A stretch of DNA of 64,000 nucleotides from G963665085 sp963665085 (GTDB taxonomy: Bacteria > Bacteroidota > Bacteroidia > Bacteroidales > JAAAOM01), in NCBI GenBank assembly GCA_963665085.2, contig CAXXXS010000002.1:248001-312000 (forward strand), written 5' to 3'. Position 1 is the stretch's first letter, and the number at the start of each line of letters is the position of its first letter. A program made the position numbers and the translations under genes. The notes beneath the pieces were generated by a model. That model searched no databases. It was not told the DNA's origin and saw only the letters and a program-made list of their open reading frames with translations. This document shows, in pieces, positions 9,221 through 18,701 of this stretch.

Positions 9221-9268
9221 AAAAACGTTCAGGTTTGTAAATTAATTTGCAAACCTGAACGTTTTTTT
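9221..9268. terminator. Strong bidirectional terminator hairpin
   Basis: AACGTTCAGGTTTG (9224-9237) pairs perfectly with CAAACCTGAACGTT (9250-9263). The stem is flanked by an A-run on the left and a T-run on the right, so it can stop transcription from both directions. The nearest upstream gene ends over 1 kb away, so its likely job is to insulate the polysaccharide region from the repeat region. Confidence 0.85.
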
Positions 9269-9370
9269 ATGTCAAAACTTATAATTATTAGCGAAAATTA
9301 GTCGGTATTGAAACTCATCAGACAAACAAATACAATCATCATTATATTTCGGATGTTCATAAATTAACTA

Positions 9371-9421
9371 TTGTATTTCATTACTCAATTGCGTTATCTT
9401 TAATATAAAGATTTTACGCAA
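9371..9421 (+). promoter_or_regulatory. Candidate promoter embedded in a 33-bp dyad
   Basis: TATCTTTA at 9395-9402 is one base from the Bacteroidetes -7 consensus TAnnTTTG, with TTG at 9371-9373 at a 21-bp spacing. The box sits inside nested inverted repeats: TTGCGT (9389-9394) with ACGCAA (9416-9421), and ATCTTTA (9396-9402) with TAAAGAT (9406-9412), all centred on about 9404-9405. A start site near 9409 would fall inside the dyad, so it probably acts as DNA (an operator) and not as an RNA hairpin. It lies immediately before the 51-codon ORF at 9424. Confidence 0.45.
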
Positions 9422-9423
9422 GG

Positions 9424-9579
9424 ATGACGACGATATTTAATAATTTAAATAATAGGTTAAGGCAAATAGTATATCTTCTTAGAAATTCCTTTGAAGCATA
9501 TTTATATGAACCTGATAGTTTTGGTTTTATTAACCAGAAATTGGCAAATAACTATATCCCAACAACCATTTATAGTTGA
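9424..9579 (+). CDS. Possible 51-aa small protein or leader peptide
   Basis: An ATG at 9424, preceded by GCAAGG, opens a 51-codon frame ending at TGA 9577-9579. The predicted peptide starts MTTIFNNLNNRLRQIVYLLR and ends NNYIPTTIYS; it is polar and basic in the first half, with no signal peptide. I do not recognise it. Support comes from context: a candidate promoter with a dyad directly upstream and a perfect intrinsic terminator 7 bp after the stop, which make a discrete unit of about 215 bp. It could be a small protein, a leader peptide ahead of an attenuator for the downstream polysaccharide genes, or an untranslated RNA that happens to contain an open frame. Confidence 0.35.
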   Translation: MTTIFNNLNNRLRQIVYLLRNSFEAYLYEPDSFGFINQKLANNYIPTTIYS

Positions 9580-9586
9580 TATTGTT

Positions 9587-9623
9587 ACTCAATAATTCGT
9601 ATGATGAATTATTGAGTTTTTTT
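9587..9623 (+). terminator. Strong Rho-independent terminator / possible attenuator
   Basis: ACTCAATAATTC at 9587-9598 pairs perfectly with GAATTATTGAGT at 9606-9617 across a 7-base loop and is followed by seven T. It ends the small unit at 9395-9623. It lies 316 bp before the Wzc gene, so anti-termination here could control cluster A. Confidence 0.9.
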
Positions 9624-9938
9624 AAAACTAAAAAAACAGAGTAACGTATTAATTCAAACGAAACCAAGGGGGAACAACACTTTTATTTTAGAATAAGTAT
9701 ACAAACACCTTCTTCTTTATAAGAAAAATGGAGGTTGTGTAATATTCTGTTTAATAATTAGTACGTAATGCAATGGGACTGAGGAGGCGGAGCTGTATAA
9801 AGTTGGCAAGTATCTAGATATTTTTCTCTCGCTTCATTATTAATATTTCCTTATGAAGTGCCCCATGAATGGTCTGTAAGCACCTTATATATAACATAGA
9901 TAGATAAAAAATATTGTATATTTCTGAAAAATTGAGTC
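9624..9938. other. Intergenic leader before cluster A
   Basis: These 315 bp hold no credible open frame. A GAGGAGGCGGAGC-rich purine stretch occurs near 9781-9793. TATATTTC at about 9915-9922 is only a partial match to the -7 consensus. I see no operator, repeat or RNA motif that I can support. Confidence 0.5.
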
Positions 9939-12344
9939 ATGGCAAAGAACAAAAATTCCAAAAACGAAACTGAAATAAAATACATCATTTCAAGGCAAGA
10001 TCTCGAAGAAGATGATACTATTTATGATATTAAAATTATTATAGATAGGTTTATTAAGAACTGGTGGCTTTTCTTATTAACTACAGTTTTAGCAATCGGA
10101 ATAGCCTATTTTGCAACCAAGTTCATCCAGCCTAAATATAAGGTAAGTACTTCGCTGGTTATCAACGAGGATAACAGCCTTACCAACGCTCCTGCAGCAC
10201 TGATGCAGGAAATTGGATTTATTACAGGCGACAAAAACTTCCTTAATGAAGTTTTTTTATTACAGGCTTCTCCGCTTATCCAGTCTGCTCTTGATAAGCT
10301 GGATCTACGTGTTAGTTATTATAAAAAAGAACCAATTGGATATAGCGAATTGTATAAATCTTCGCCATTCATTGTCCTTATCAATCCGGCACACACACAA
10401 CCAGTAGGTTGTAGATTTAACATAAAAATAACCAGTCAAAAAACATGTGTTATTAGCATTGACGAAGAAGAAATGCATCTTTTCAGTTTCGTAACAAACC
10501 AAACAACACAAATTGTAAAGGACTATCAATCAGAACAAGAAGTAATTTTCGGAAACTATATAGGAAACGATTTTTTTAGTTTTAAAATCTTATTAAATAA
10601 TGAACAAGATTTAGAAGAACTTTTAGAACAAGAGTTTTCTTTTGTTATTAATACAGACAAAAGCCTTATAACTGCATTTAAAGAAGCAATGGAGATAATC
10701 CCTCCTGATAAACAATCAACAGTGGCGGAGCTTTCCATGGAAACTGCTGTTCCTGTTAAAGCAATTGATTTTTTAAATAGCCTGACAGAATCTTATTTAC
10801 ACAAAGATTTTTTACAAAAACAACATACTGCTGAGAAAACAATTGAATACATTAATGAACAACTGGATAAAGTTAGCGAATCGCTGAACCTGGCTGAGGA
10901 TAATCTGCAAAACTTTCGATCGCAAAAAAAGATCCTGGATGTTTCCATGCAATCACAGCAAATATTTGATGAATTAAAAGAACTAAAAAAAGAAAAAGCT
11001 GTATTAGATGTTAATTTAAAATATGTAGAATATATTCAGGATTATTTTAAGCAAAACAACACTTATACAGACCTTATTTCTCCTGCATCTATGGGCATTG
11101 AAGATCCGACCTTAAACAGTTTGATTGAAGAGCTGATAAGCCTGAATATTGAAAAAGTCAGTTTTATTGATAACAACCAGGAAAAAAATCCATACCTGCA
11201 AAAAATTAACATCCGGATTGACAATCTTCGCAGCATGATATCAGAAAATATCAACTACATTAAACGAACTACGAATATTGCTATTGAAGATGCAGACTCC
11301 AGAATAAACCAACTAAATAAAGAGATAGAAAAAATGCCTGAAACAGAACGTGCCCTTTTAGGTATTGAACGTGTATTTGATATTAACAACAGCATTTACA
11401 CCTATTTATTGGAAAAAAAATCAGAAGCAGAGATTGCGAAGGCATCTTACCAATCAGATATTGAAATTGCGGAGCCTGCCGATATAGTTGGGAATACTCC
11501 TGTAAGCCCCGACAAAAAAATATATTATCTTATTTCCCTGCTTATGGGACTTGCCATACCCTCTGGATTTTTGTATATAAAAGAGATATTGAGCACCTCA
11601 TTCATTTCAACAGAAGAAATTAAAAAAGCAAGCCTGGTGCCTGTTATTGGTGAGATAAACCGTAACTCAAAAAAAATAGAAGATGTTGTTGCAAAGCTTC
11701 CTGAATCTCACATAGCTGAGTCATTTCGTAAACTGACCTTCAACCTTAAATATTTTATGAATGATAATAGTGGAAAAATTATCGCTCTCTCTTCTTCAAT
11801 AAGTGGTGAAGGAAAATCTTTTGTCGCTCTAAACCTGGCGCAAACTCTTGCCAACAATAATTACAGAACGGTGCTCGCTGGCTTTGATATACGAAGGCCA
11901 AAAAAATATGCTTCATTACGAAATAAAATAGATTTAGGAATAAGTGATATATTAATCAACCAAGCATCTGTTGATGATGTTATACAAAAAACAGACAATG
12001 AATATCTGGATATCTTACCTGCCGGAAATATACCCCCTAACCCTGCAGAGTTATTGAGTTCTAACAGAACAGGTGAACTAATCAACGAAATAAAAGAAAA
12101 TTATGATTTTGTTATTATTGATACACCACCTGTTGGCGTTGTTACCGATGGCTTTTCCCTTATGGAGAAGGCTGATCTCAATATTTTTGTGTCTCGAGTA
12201 AAACATACCCCAAAAAAGGAGTTTGAAGAATTAATATCTGAGCTTAAAGAAAAAAAACTTATCAGTGGTTTGGTTATAAACGATATACCTGTAGATCGAA
12301 GAAAATCCTCCAAGTATGGGTATAAATATTATAAAGCTTATTAA
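9939..12344 (+). CDS. wzc: Wzc-type polysaccharide co-polymerase with tyrosine autokinase
   Basis: Inner-membrane chain-length regulator and BY-kinase that works with Wza to export capsule or exopolysaccharide. Parts in order: short cytoplasmic N-terminus; membrane helix 1 at about residues 42-62 (NWWLFLLTTVLAIGIAYF); periplasmic Wzz-like domain with a long helical region at about 290-490; membrane helix 2 at about 526-546; cytoplasmic kinase domain with Walker A SGEGKS (about 624-629), Walker A' VLAGFDIRRP, and Walker B VIIDTPP (about 722). The C-terminus ends with a tyrosine cluster (KYGYKYYKAY, five Tyr), the usual autophosphorylation site. At 801 aa it is a full fused type. It is the first gene of cluster A; its partners Wza and Wzi are the last two. 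Confidence 0.95.
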   Translation: MAKNKNSKNETEIKYIISRQDLEEDDTIYDIKIIIDRFIKNWWLFLLTTVLAIGIAYFATKFIQPKYKVSTSLVINEDNSLTNAPAALMQEIGFITGDKNFLNEVFLLQASPLIQSALDKLDLRVSYYKKEPIGYSELYKSSPFIVLINPAHTQPVGCRFNIKITSQKTCVISIDEEEMHLFSFVTNQTTQIVKDYQSEQEVIFGNYIGNDFFSFKILLNNEQDLEELLEQEFSFVINTDKSLITAFKEAMEIIPPDKQSTVAELSMETAVPVKAIDFLNSLTESYLHKDFLQKQHTAEKTIEYINEQLDKVSESLNLAEDNLQNFRSQKKILDVSMQSQQIFDELKELKKEKAVLDVNLKYVEYIQDYFKQNNTYTDLISPASMGIEDPTLNSLIEELISLNIEKVSFIDNNQEKNPYLQKINIRIDNLRSMISENINYIKRTTNIAIEDADSRINQLNKEIEKMPETERALLGIERVFDINNSIYTYLLEKKSEAEIAKASYQSDIEIAEPADIVGNTPVSPDKKIYYLISLLMGLAIPSGFLYIKEILSTSFISTEEIKKASLVPVIGEINRNSKKIEDVVAKLPESHIAESFRKLTFNLKYFMNDNSGKIIALSSSISGEGKSFVALNLAQTLANNNYRTVLAGFDIRRPKKYASLRNKIDLGISDILINQASVDDVIQKTDNEYLDILPAGNIPPNPAELLSSNRTGELINEIKENYDFVIIDTPPVGVVTDGFSLMEKADLNIFVSRVKHTPKKEFEELISELKEKKLISGLVINDIPVDRRKSSKYGYKYYKAY

Positions 12345-12545
12345 ACTCTATTTGACTTAATTATATCCTCGGTATAATTTATTTTGAGATACATAGTACT
12401 TGACATATCTCTTATTTTATCTTTATCACGACCTTTTGTGCCTGCTCAATTATCCTCTTGATCAAAAACAATTGTCTTATGCCTCCCATGAAAAGAGGTA
12501 GTTTAAAATCTTAGAATAAAATAGTTAGCTTTTTTTTAACGAAGA

Positions 12546-13439
12546 ATGAAACAAGCTATATTAATAGGAGCCTATAAAGATTTTGACCAATTAAGAGAAC
12601 TGATAAATGTTTTTGATGAAACATTTAACATATATGTCCACATTGATAAAAAAAGTAATATTACAACTAAGATACGTCACGAATTTACTACAATAAAAAA
12701 TGTAAGATATTTTTCTCAAGATTATAAAGTTAATTGGGGAGGGCTAAATCTTCTGAAGGCTTATTTGAAATTATCTGAAATAGCTTTAGAGGATAAAGAA
12801 AATTTATTCTTTCATTTAATAAGCGGACAAGATTTTCCAGTAAAAAATATTGATTATTTCAAAACTTTCACGAAAAAAAATTGGAATTATCTAAGGTTTT
12901 TTAAAATGCCTGCAAATTATTGGTATGAAGGAGGAATGTATAGATTAGAGTATTACAGCTTTTACGATCTTTTTAATGCAAAAAAAAGCCTTAAATGGAT
13001 TAATGCAATCATACGTTTTCAGAAGTTAATAGGCTTAAAAAGACCTATCAACAAGTATTTAGGACAATTGTATGGCGGGAGTATGTATTGCTCATTATCT
13101 CGAGAATTAGTGCAATACATAATAGATTTTACAGAAAACAATCCTAAATTTTTCAAAAGATTTAAATATACTCATTGTCCTGAAGAAATATACCTTCATA
13201 CAATAATTATGAATTCTTCTTATTCTAATAAAGTTATTAATGATTCGTTAAGGTTTATAAAATGGGACAACAATTATGAAGGAACCCCTGAATTTTTAGA
13301 CGAAAACGATTTTCAAACAATAATTAATAGCAATAAACTATTTGCCCGAAAAATAGACAAAAACAAAAATGATTTATTTCAATTACTAATCAATTATATA
13401 AAAAAAAGGCAAGATAGTAGTAATAATAAAGAGCCCTAA
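12546..13439 (+). CDS. GT14 (Core-2/I-branching type) glycosyltransferase
   Basis: Likely beta-1,6-N-acetylglucosaminyltransferase-type enzyme acting in the cytoplasm on the growing repeat unit. Family motifs: an N-terminal ILIGAYKDFDQL strand, NIYVHIDKKS (nucleotide-sugar region, about residue 30), VNWGGLNLLKA, FFHLISGQDFPV (about 95), YGGSMYCSLSRE (about 175) and the PEEIYLHTI motif followed by LRFIKWD (about 216-240). At 297 aa the length is normal for bacterial members. A 201-bp gap separates it from the Wzc gene, with a TATCTTTA box at 12418-12425 as a weak promoter candidate. The exact donor and linkage cannot be told from sequence. Confidence 0.85.
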   Translation: MKQAILIGAYKDFDQLRELINVFDETFNIYVHIDKKSNITTKIRHEFTTIKNVRYFSQDYKVNWGGLNLLKAYLKLSEIALEDKENLFFHLISGQDFPVKNIDYFKTFTKKNWNYLRFFKMPANYWYEGGMYRLEYYSFYDLFNAKKSLKWINAIIRFQKLIGLKRPINKYLGQLYGGSMYCSLSRELVQYIIDFTENNPKFFKRFKYTHCPEEIYLHTIIMNSSYSNKVINDSLRFIKWDNNYEGTPEFLDENDFQTIINSNKLFARKIDKNKNDLFQLLINYIKKRQDSSNNKEP

Positions 13440-13600
13440 CCCACTTCAAAATTGTATTTCACTGAACGAAATTTTTCTTGTTTTCATATACTTGTCAGAT
13501 ATCAACAATTTATATCCCCGAATAAACCATAAGATGGTTTTAATAAATAAATACTAACTCATTGTGACACATTCTAAAAAGTCATTTTCTATTATATATT

Positions 13601-15145
13601 ATGGTGCAAGCAGAGAATAATAAAAGAATAGCAAAAAATACGTTGTTGCTGTACTTTAGGATGCTACTCACAATGGTAATATCCCTGTTTACCAGTCGTA
13701 TTATTTTAAATACTTTAGGAGTAGTAGACTATGGTATTTATAATGTAGTTGGTGGTGTTGTTACAATGTTTACACTGGTTTCCGGTTCACTATCAGCCTC
13801 AGTAACCCGCTTTTTAACATTCGAACTTGGCAAAGGAAATATGACTCAACTAAAAAAGATATTTTCCACATCAGTACAAATACATATTTTCCTTGCTATT
13901 ATTATAGTATTACTTGCTGAAACTGTCGGTTTATGGTTTTTAAATCATAAAATGAATATCCCCTCAGAGAGACTTCCTGCTGCTAACTGGGTTTTGCATT
14001 GTTCTATTTTAACCTTTGTAACAAATATTATCAGTGTACCATATAATGCGTCTATTATAGCACATGAGCGAATGAAGGCTTTTGCTTATATTAGTATATT
14101 AGAGGTGACATTAAAACTTATTGTTGTTTTACTGTTACTTGTATTGTTGATTGATAAACTTATCATCTATCCAATAATGCTATTATTTGTAAGCATAACA
14201 GTAAGGCTTATTTATGGCATTTATTGTAAGAGAACTTTTGAAGAATGTACCGTATCTTTTACTTATGATAAGCATCTTATAAAAGATATGACCAGCTTTG
14301 CCGGCTGGAATTTCATTGGAGTTTCCTCTGCTACATTGCGTGATCAGGGAGGTGATATCCTGTTAAATCTATTTCACGGTCCTGTTGTAAATGCAGCGCG
14401 CGGGGTATCTGATCAGGTAAACACAGCGATAAACAGTTTTGTTTATAATTTTATGACTGCACTAAATCCTCAAATCACAAAATCCTATGCAGCAAATGAT
14501 CAGGATTATATGATGACACTAATCTATCAGGGAGCCCGATTTTCTTTTTATCTATTATTACTGCTTTCGCTACCAGTATTAATTGAAACCGAACAAATAT
14601 TAACCATTTGGTTAAAGACCGTGCCTGACCATACGATAAACTTTGTTCGTTTAATATTACTATTCGCAATGAGTGAATCGCTCTCAGGCACATTGGTTAC
14701 GGCTATGTTAGCTACGGGAAAAATACGAAACTACCAGATTATTGTAGGCGGTTTGCAAATGATGAATTTCCCTGTCTCTTACATTTTATTAAAACAAGGG
14801 ATGTTCCCCGAAATAACCTTGATCGTTGCCTTGTTTTTTTCAGTGGTATGTTTGTCTGCCAGATTATTGTTGTTAAAAGGAATGATTGGTATATCAATAA
14901 AGTATTACTTAAAAAAAGTGTTGCTAAACGTTATTGTTGTTGCTCTGTTTGCAATGATAATTCCAATATTGTTACAGCATGCGATGCCTACCAGTATACT
15001 TCGCTTTTTTATAATTGTTATTGTTTCTTTATTCTGCACACTAATAGCTATTGTTTTTATAGGTTGCTCAAGAGAGGAACGTAATTTTATATTTTCAAAA
15101 ATGAAATTATTAAAAAGTAAGATTAAACAATTAATTATAAAATGA
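13601..15145 (+). CDS. wzx: Wzx-type polysaccharide flippase (cluster A)
   Basis: Multi-pass membrane protein of the MATE/MurJ-like polysaccharide transporter family that flips the undecaprenol-linked repeat unit to the periplasm. About 12-14 hydrophobic helices are spread over 514 aa. The N-terminus (NTLLLYFRMLLTMVISLFTSRIILNTLG, read in parts) and the following VDYGIYNVVGGVVTMF segment are typical. The stop overlaps the start of the next gene by 4 bp (ATGA), so the two are translationally coupled. The gene is more AT-rich than the SusCD region, like the rest of the cluster. The Wzx role is inferred from family and from the polymerase nearby. Confidence 0.92.
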   Translation: MVQAENNKRIAKNTLLLYFRMLLTMVISLFTSRIILNTLGVVDYGIYNVVGGVVTMFTLVSGSLSASVTRFLTFELGKGNMTQLKKIFSTSVQIHIFLAIIIVLLAETVGLWFLNHKMNIPSERLPAANWVLHCSILTFVTNIISVPYNASIIAHERMKAFAYISILEVTLKLIVVLLLLVLLIDKLIIYPIMLLFVSITVRLIYGIYCKRTFEECTVSFTYDKHLIKDMTSFAGWNFIGVSSATLRDQGGDILLNLFHGPVVNAARGVSDQVNTAINSFVYNFMTALNPQITKSYAANDQDYMMTLIYQGARFSFYLLLLLSLPVLIETEQILTIWLKTVPDHTINFVRLILLFAMSESLSGTLVTAMLATGKIRNYQIIVGGLQMMNFPVSYILLKQGMFPEITLIVALFFSVVCLSARLLLLKGMIGISIKYYLKKVLLNVIVVALFAMIIPILLQHAMPTSILRFFIIVIVSLFCTLIAIVFIGCSREERNFIFSKMKLLKSKIKQLIIK

Positions 15146-16233
15146 AGGTTGGAATCTTAACATTTCATTGTGCACATAATTATGGGGCTGTGCTTCAGGC
15201 TTACGCTTTGCAGCAAGCAATTAAAGAGCTGGGTCATGAAGTTTTTATTATTGATTATAAACCAGGATTCTTAACCCAACCATATAAATTATTTGATATT
15301 TCCAGGGATAAAAACAGATCATTCATCTCAAATTTATTTTGGGAAGTATACAGTATCAAAAAGAAATTAAAAAAAGCAAAATCATTTAATCGCTTTGTTA
15401 AAAAAAAATTATATATAAAAAAACTAACAAAAGGTACTGTCCCTAGAGATATAGATTTTATTGTAGTGGGCAGTGATCAGGTTTGGAATATAGAATTAAC
15501 AAATGGGTTTAATAAATATTATTGGGGAGATGTATCAGTGGTCCCTCAAAAACATAAAATAACATATGCTGTTAGCATGGAACATTCCTTAAAAAGCACT
15601 GATTTTGATGAAGTTGAAAAATTAACAAAAAACTTTCAGAGTATTAGTGTAAGAGAATCAAACTTAAAAGAATTATTAGAGGCAGCAAGTAATATAAACA
15701 TATCAAAGGTACTTGATCCAACACTCCTTCTTAAAAATGACTTTTGGGAAACAAAAATTGGCCGACAAAAAACAATAGAAAAGTATATTTTAATTTATTC
15801 GGTTAGAGATAATGAAGAAATTTTAAGAATAGCAAATAAAATTTCAAAAAAAACAGGCTTTAAAATATTGGAAATTAAAAATTCTCAATATTATATAAAA
15901 AAGAATTCTATCCCATTTGGAATTTCTCCATTTGAATTTGTAACATATTTTAAATATGCATCTTTTATAGTTACAAGTTCATTTCATGGAACTGCTTTTT
16001 CTATTATATTCAAGAAAGATTTTTATACAGTTAGAATGAAAGACGGGCATAATACCAGATCAGAGTCCTTGTTAAACGACCTTAACCTATCTGATAGAAT
16101 GGTGGATGATACTTCTGAAATAGACTTAAAAAAAATTGATTATAACAACACCTTATTCAAACTTAACGAATTACAAACTAATTCGTTTGATTTTTTATCA
16201 TCGTCTTTAATGAATGCCGATTCAAACAGTTAG
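15142..16233 (+). CDS. Polysaccharide pyruvyl transferase family protein
   Basis: Adds a pyruvyl ketal from phosphoenolpyruvate to a sugar of the repeat unit, or belongs to the related WcaK branch. The N-terminus VGILTFHCAHNYGAVLQAYA is the signature of the family's small subfamily found in polysaccharide clusters. VVGSDQVWN at about residues 107-115, SVRESN, and the late VTSSFHGTAFSIIF segment (about 274-287) are the other conserved blocks. At 363 aa it is of usual size. It overlaps the flippase stop by 4 bp. A pyruvate ketal would add negative charge to the polymer. The target sugar is not known. Confidence 0.9.
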   Translation: MKVGILTFHCAHNYGAVLQAYALQQAIKELGHEVFIIDYKPGFLTQPYKLFDISRDKNRSFISNLFWEVYSIKKKLKKAKSFNRFVKKKLYIKKLTKGTVPRDIDFIVVGSDQVWNIELTNGFNKYYWGDVSVVPQKHKITYAVSMEHSLKSTDFDEVEKLTKNFQSISVRESNLKELLEAASNINISKVLDPTLLLKNDFWETKIGRQKTIEKYILIYSVRDNEEILRIANKISKKTGFKILEIKNSQYYIKKNSIPFGISPFEFVTYFKYASFIVTSSFHGTAFSIIFKKDFYTVRMKDGHNTRSESLLNDLNLSDRMVDDTSEIDLKKIDYNNTLFKLNELQTNSFDFLSSSLMNADSNS

Positions 16234-16270
16234 GCATTATTAACAGTTTATAATTTACTAAGTAATAGTA

Positions 16271-17278
16271 ATGGAAGTATCTGTAATTATACCAGCCTAT
16301 AATTCTGAAAAGTTTCTCGCTAAATGTATTGATAGCATATTAAATCAGACCTATAGCGATTTTGAGTTACTATTAATCAATGATGGAAGTACAGATACTA
16401 CAGCAAATATTTGTGAAAATTATTTAGAAAAAGATTCGAGGGTAAAGGTTTACCATCAACAAAATTCTGGACCAAGCACAGCCAGAAACACAGGGCTTAA
16501 GTATGCACAAGGTAAATGGATTGTTTTTGTTGATTCCGATGATTATTTGGATAATGATTATTTAGAATCACTTTTCCTTAATGAATGTAAAGTAGATCTG
16601 GCAATTGGAGGATATAAAAAGAATTTAAAAAATAAAATAACCTCGTGCATGCCTCCACAGGAAGATTTCTTAAAAACAAATGAAGTTGCTACGTTCTTTT
16701 TTGAATTAGAAAAGCAGAATTTTTTTGACTATACCTGGGGTAAAGCATTAAAAAAAGAAATTATAGACAAGCATAAACTCAGCTTTAATCCATCCTATGT
16801 TTATGGTGAGGATAAAATTTTTGTATTCAATTATTTGAAACATATCCAATCATTAAGCATGGTTCCTGTTGATGGTTATAATTACATATTAAATGATACA
16901 GGTTTGTCCAGTAAAATATATGGATATAATGAAATAAAAACCTGGCATGACAATTTGATGGAATTATATGATGATATACATAACCTTTTCTCAATTAACA
17001 AAGAACAATCAAATGAATTAAAATACGATTCAATAAGATATTATACTTTGTATAAACTCCAGGTGTTATTTGATAATAAGTTCAAAACGAGTAAGAAAGA
17101 AATTATCACTGAAATTAAGGCTATTCTTAAAGAATTTGCCACGAATGATAACTTTAACACAAAATATTTTGATGGGATACGTAGAAAAACCGCTTGCCTG
17201 TTAATTAAATATAATAAACCAATGTTATTATATTTAGCATATAAATTCTTTTCTATGCTCAGAATTAAATTAATATAA
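16271..17278 (+). CDS. Family 2 glycosyltransferase
   Basis: GT-A fold enzyme that transfers a sugar to the lipid-linked intermediate. Visible motifs: VSVIIPAYNSEKFLAKCIDS at the N-terminus, LLINDGSTD (nucleotide binding, about residue 34-42), GPSTARNTGLKYA, and FVDSDDYLD with the DxD-type metal site (about 88-96). The C-terminal half is helical and specific to the subfamily (YVYGEDKIFVFNYL). Length 335 aa. It lies 37 bp after the pyruvyl transferase. The sugar specificity cannot be predicted. Confidence 0.92.
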   Translation: MEVSVIIPAYNSEKFLAKCIDSILNQTYSDFELLLINDGSTDTTANICENYLEKDSRVKVYHQQNSGPSTARNTGLKYAQGKWIVFVDSDDYLDNDYLESLFLNECKVDLAIGGYKKNLKNKITSCMPPQEDFLKTNEVATFFFELEKQNFFDYTWGKALKKEIIDKHKLSFNPSYVYGEDKIFVFNYLKHIQSLSMVPVDGYNYILNDTGLSSKIYGYNEIKTWHDNLMELYDDIHNLFSINKEQSNELKYDSIRYYTLYKLQVLFDNKFKTSKKEIITEIKAILKEFATNDNFNTKYFDGIRRKTACLLIKYNKPMLLYLAYKFFSMLRIKLI

Positions 17279-17395
17279 TAAGGGTTTATGTTGTTTATTT
17301 TTATCATGCGTTTTTATTCTTAAAAAATAGTAGAAGAACAAAATTTCACATTTTTTATACAGCGTTGATGTTCGTTCTGTATATGTTCAACAATT

Positions 17396-17403
17396 TATCT
17401 TTG
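17396..17403 (+). promoter_or_regulatory. Candidate internal promoter (-7 box)
   Basis: TATCTTTG exactly matches the Bacteroidetes -7 consensus TAnnTTTG, 30 bp before the polymerase start at 17434. The -33 position carries TTCG at a 21-bp spacing instead of TTTG. It could give extra expression of the polymerase and downstream genes. Confidence 0.5.
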
Positions 17404-17433
17404 TAACTCTTATACCACTTCTTTGTTAAAAAA

Positions 17434-18618
17434 ATGAAACACCTATTTATCATAATAATTTCACTTTTATTATTAAATTTTTTCGGCGCGTTTTTTATAT
17501 ATTCAGAGATATTATTAGGTGGACTAGTTCTACCTTTTGCTATCATAAAAATCCGAAAAGAATACCTATTTAAAAAGTATATATATATTTTATTAATAGG
17601 CATATTTATAAGTATTTTCTCGTGTAACTTTTTTAGGGGACAATCCTTATACCTATCAATAAAAGCAAATTACCCATATTTTTTCATCCTTTTTTACTTT
17701 ACCCTTTTAAGCCTTAACTTCTCCGTAAAAACCACTGAAAAAGCTTTAATATATTTAATCATACTATTTTGCATATCATATATTATTCAATATTTAGTTT
17801 ATCCCAAAGTTATATTTCGAGGTGCCCTTGCTGAATATTCAGAAGACGTAAGAATAAGATTGACAGGTCAAGGGCTTGTTTTTCTGGGGTATTTTTACGG
17901 TATAAATAAATTTCTGTCAGATAAAAATAACAAAGTCTTCTATTTAATTTTATCCGTATTATGTATCCTAATTATATTCTTATTAGGCTTTAGGACCCAA
18001 ATAGTTCTTATAATACCATTTACATATTTCTTAATATTTAAAATTAAAGGTTTTAATAGAAAAGTATTCTTGATCTCGATTGGAATATTATTGTTTTTTC
18101 TAAGCCTTTCAATAATACCGGTTGTCAAAGACAAAATTGAATTTATGCAAGAAAGACAAGAAACCGAAAAATTTAGCAGAAAGGATTACATTAGGGTTAT
18201 TGATTTTCAATATTATACACATGAACATTTTCATAATATATGGGAATATATTTTGGGATCTGGCAGTCCGTTCCCTGGAACAGAATATAATTATTATATG
18301 TCTGGTTTGAAAGATAAATATATGTATTATGAAGACTTAGGATTATTGGGCTTGAGCTGGATAATTGGTATATTTCCTGTAGTAATAATGTTGTTGTATT
18401 CTTTTAAGGCATATCGTTTACCCCTACCCAATGACTATAAATACCTGGGCATATGGTTTATTTATTTAATAGCAATCTCTTTTACAACAATGGAGTTTTA
18501 TCGGGAGGGTAACTTTGTTGTTCAAGCATTAGTTTTATTTTTAATTGAGAAAATATACAAAGAAGAAAAAAGTCTGCAGCAAATTGTACTAAGTAATTTT
18601 TTACAATCAATAAAATAA
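17434..18618 (+). CDS. wzy: Wzy-type polysaccharide polymerase (cluster A)
   Basis: Predicted integral membrane protein of 394 aa with about ten hydrophobic segments, the usual form of O-antigen or capsule polymerases, which are highly diverged. A long non-membrane loop falls near residues 230-300 (KFSRKDYIRVIDFQYY...WEYILGSGSPFPGTE), where polymerases carry their large periplasmic loop; the GSGxPxPGTE segment resembles motifs in O-antigen ligase/polymerase proteins. It sits between two GT2 genes and near the flippase, which supports the role. It could instead be a ligase, but one such protein per cluster next to Wzx argues for the polymerase. Confidence 0.8.
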   Translation: MKHLFIIIISLLLLNFFGAFFIYSEILLGGLVLPFAIIKIRKEYLFKKYIYILLIGIFISIFSCNFFRGQSLYLSIKANYPYFFILFYFTLLSLNFSVKTTEKALIYLIILFCISYIIQYLVYPKVIFRGALAEYSEDVRIRLTGQGLVFLGYFYGINKFLSDKNNKVFYLILSVLCILIIFLLGFRTQIVLIIPFTYFLIFKIKGFNRKVFLISIGILLFFLSLSIIPVVKDKIEFMQERQETEKFSRKDYIRVIDFQYYTHEHFHNIWEYILGSGSPFPGTEYNYYMSGLKDKYMYYEDLGLLGLSWIIGIFPVVIMLLYSFKAYRLPLPNDYKYLGIWFIYLIAISFTTMEFYREGNFVVQALVLFLIEKIYKEEKSLQQIVLSNFLQSIK

Positions 18619-18701
18619 GCAGATGTATTTTAATTTACTTGTATAAAGTATCATCAAGGATTAGCCAATTTAATCCTATTCGGATAAAAAATAATAGGAA
18701 T

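Noticed and set aside
9200..9939. Invertible promoter as in Bacteroides capsule loci
   Set aside because: The inverted repeats here are terminators or a compact dyad; no pair of matching inverted repeats flanks a promoter-sized segment, and no recombinase gene is present.
18639..18701. TTG-initiated extension of the GT2 gene
   Set aside because: The extra 21 residues have no conserved content, and the ATG at 18702 has a better upstream sequence and sits at the normal distance from the first strand.
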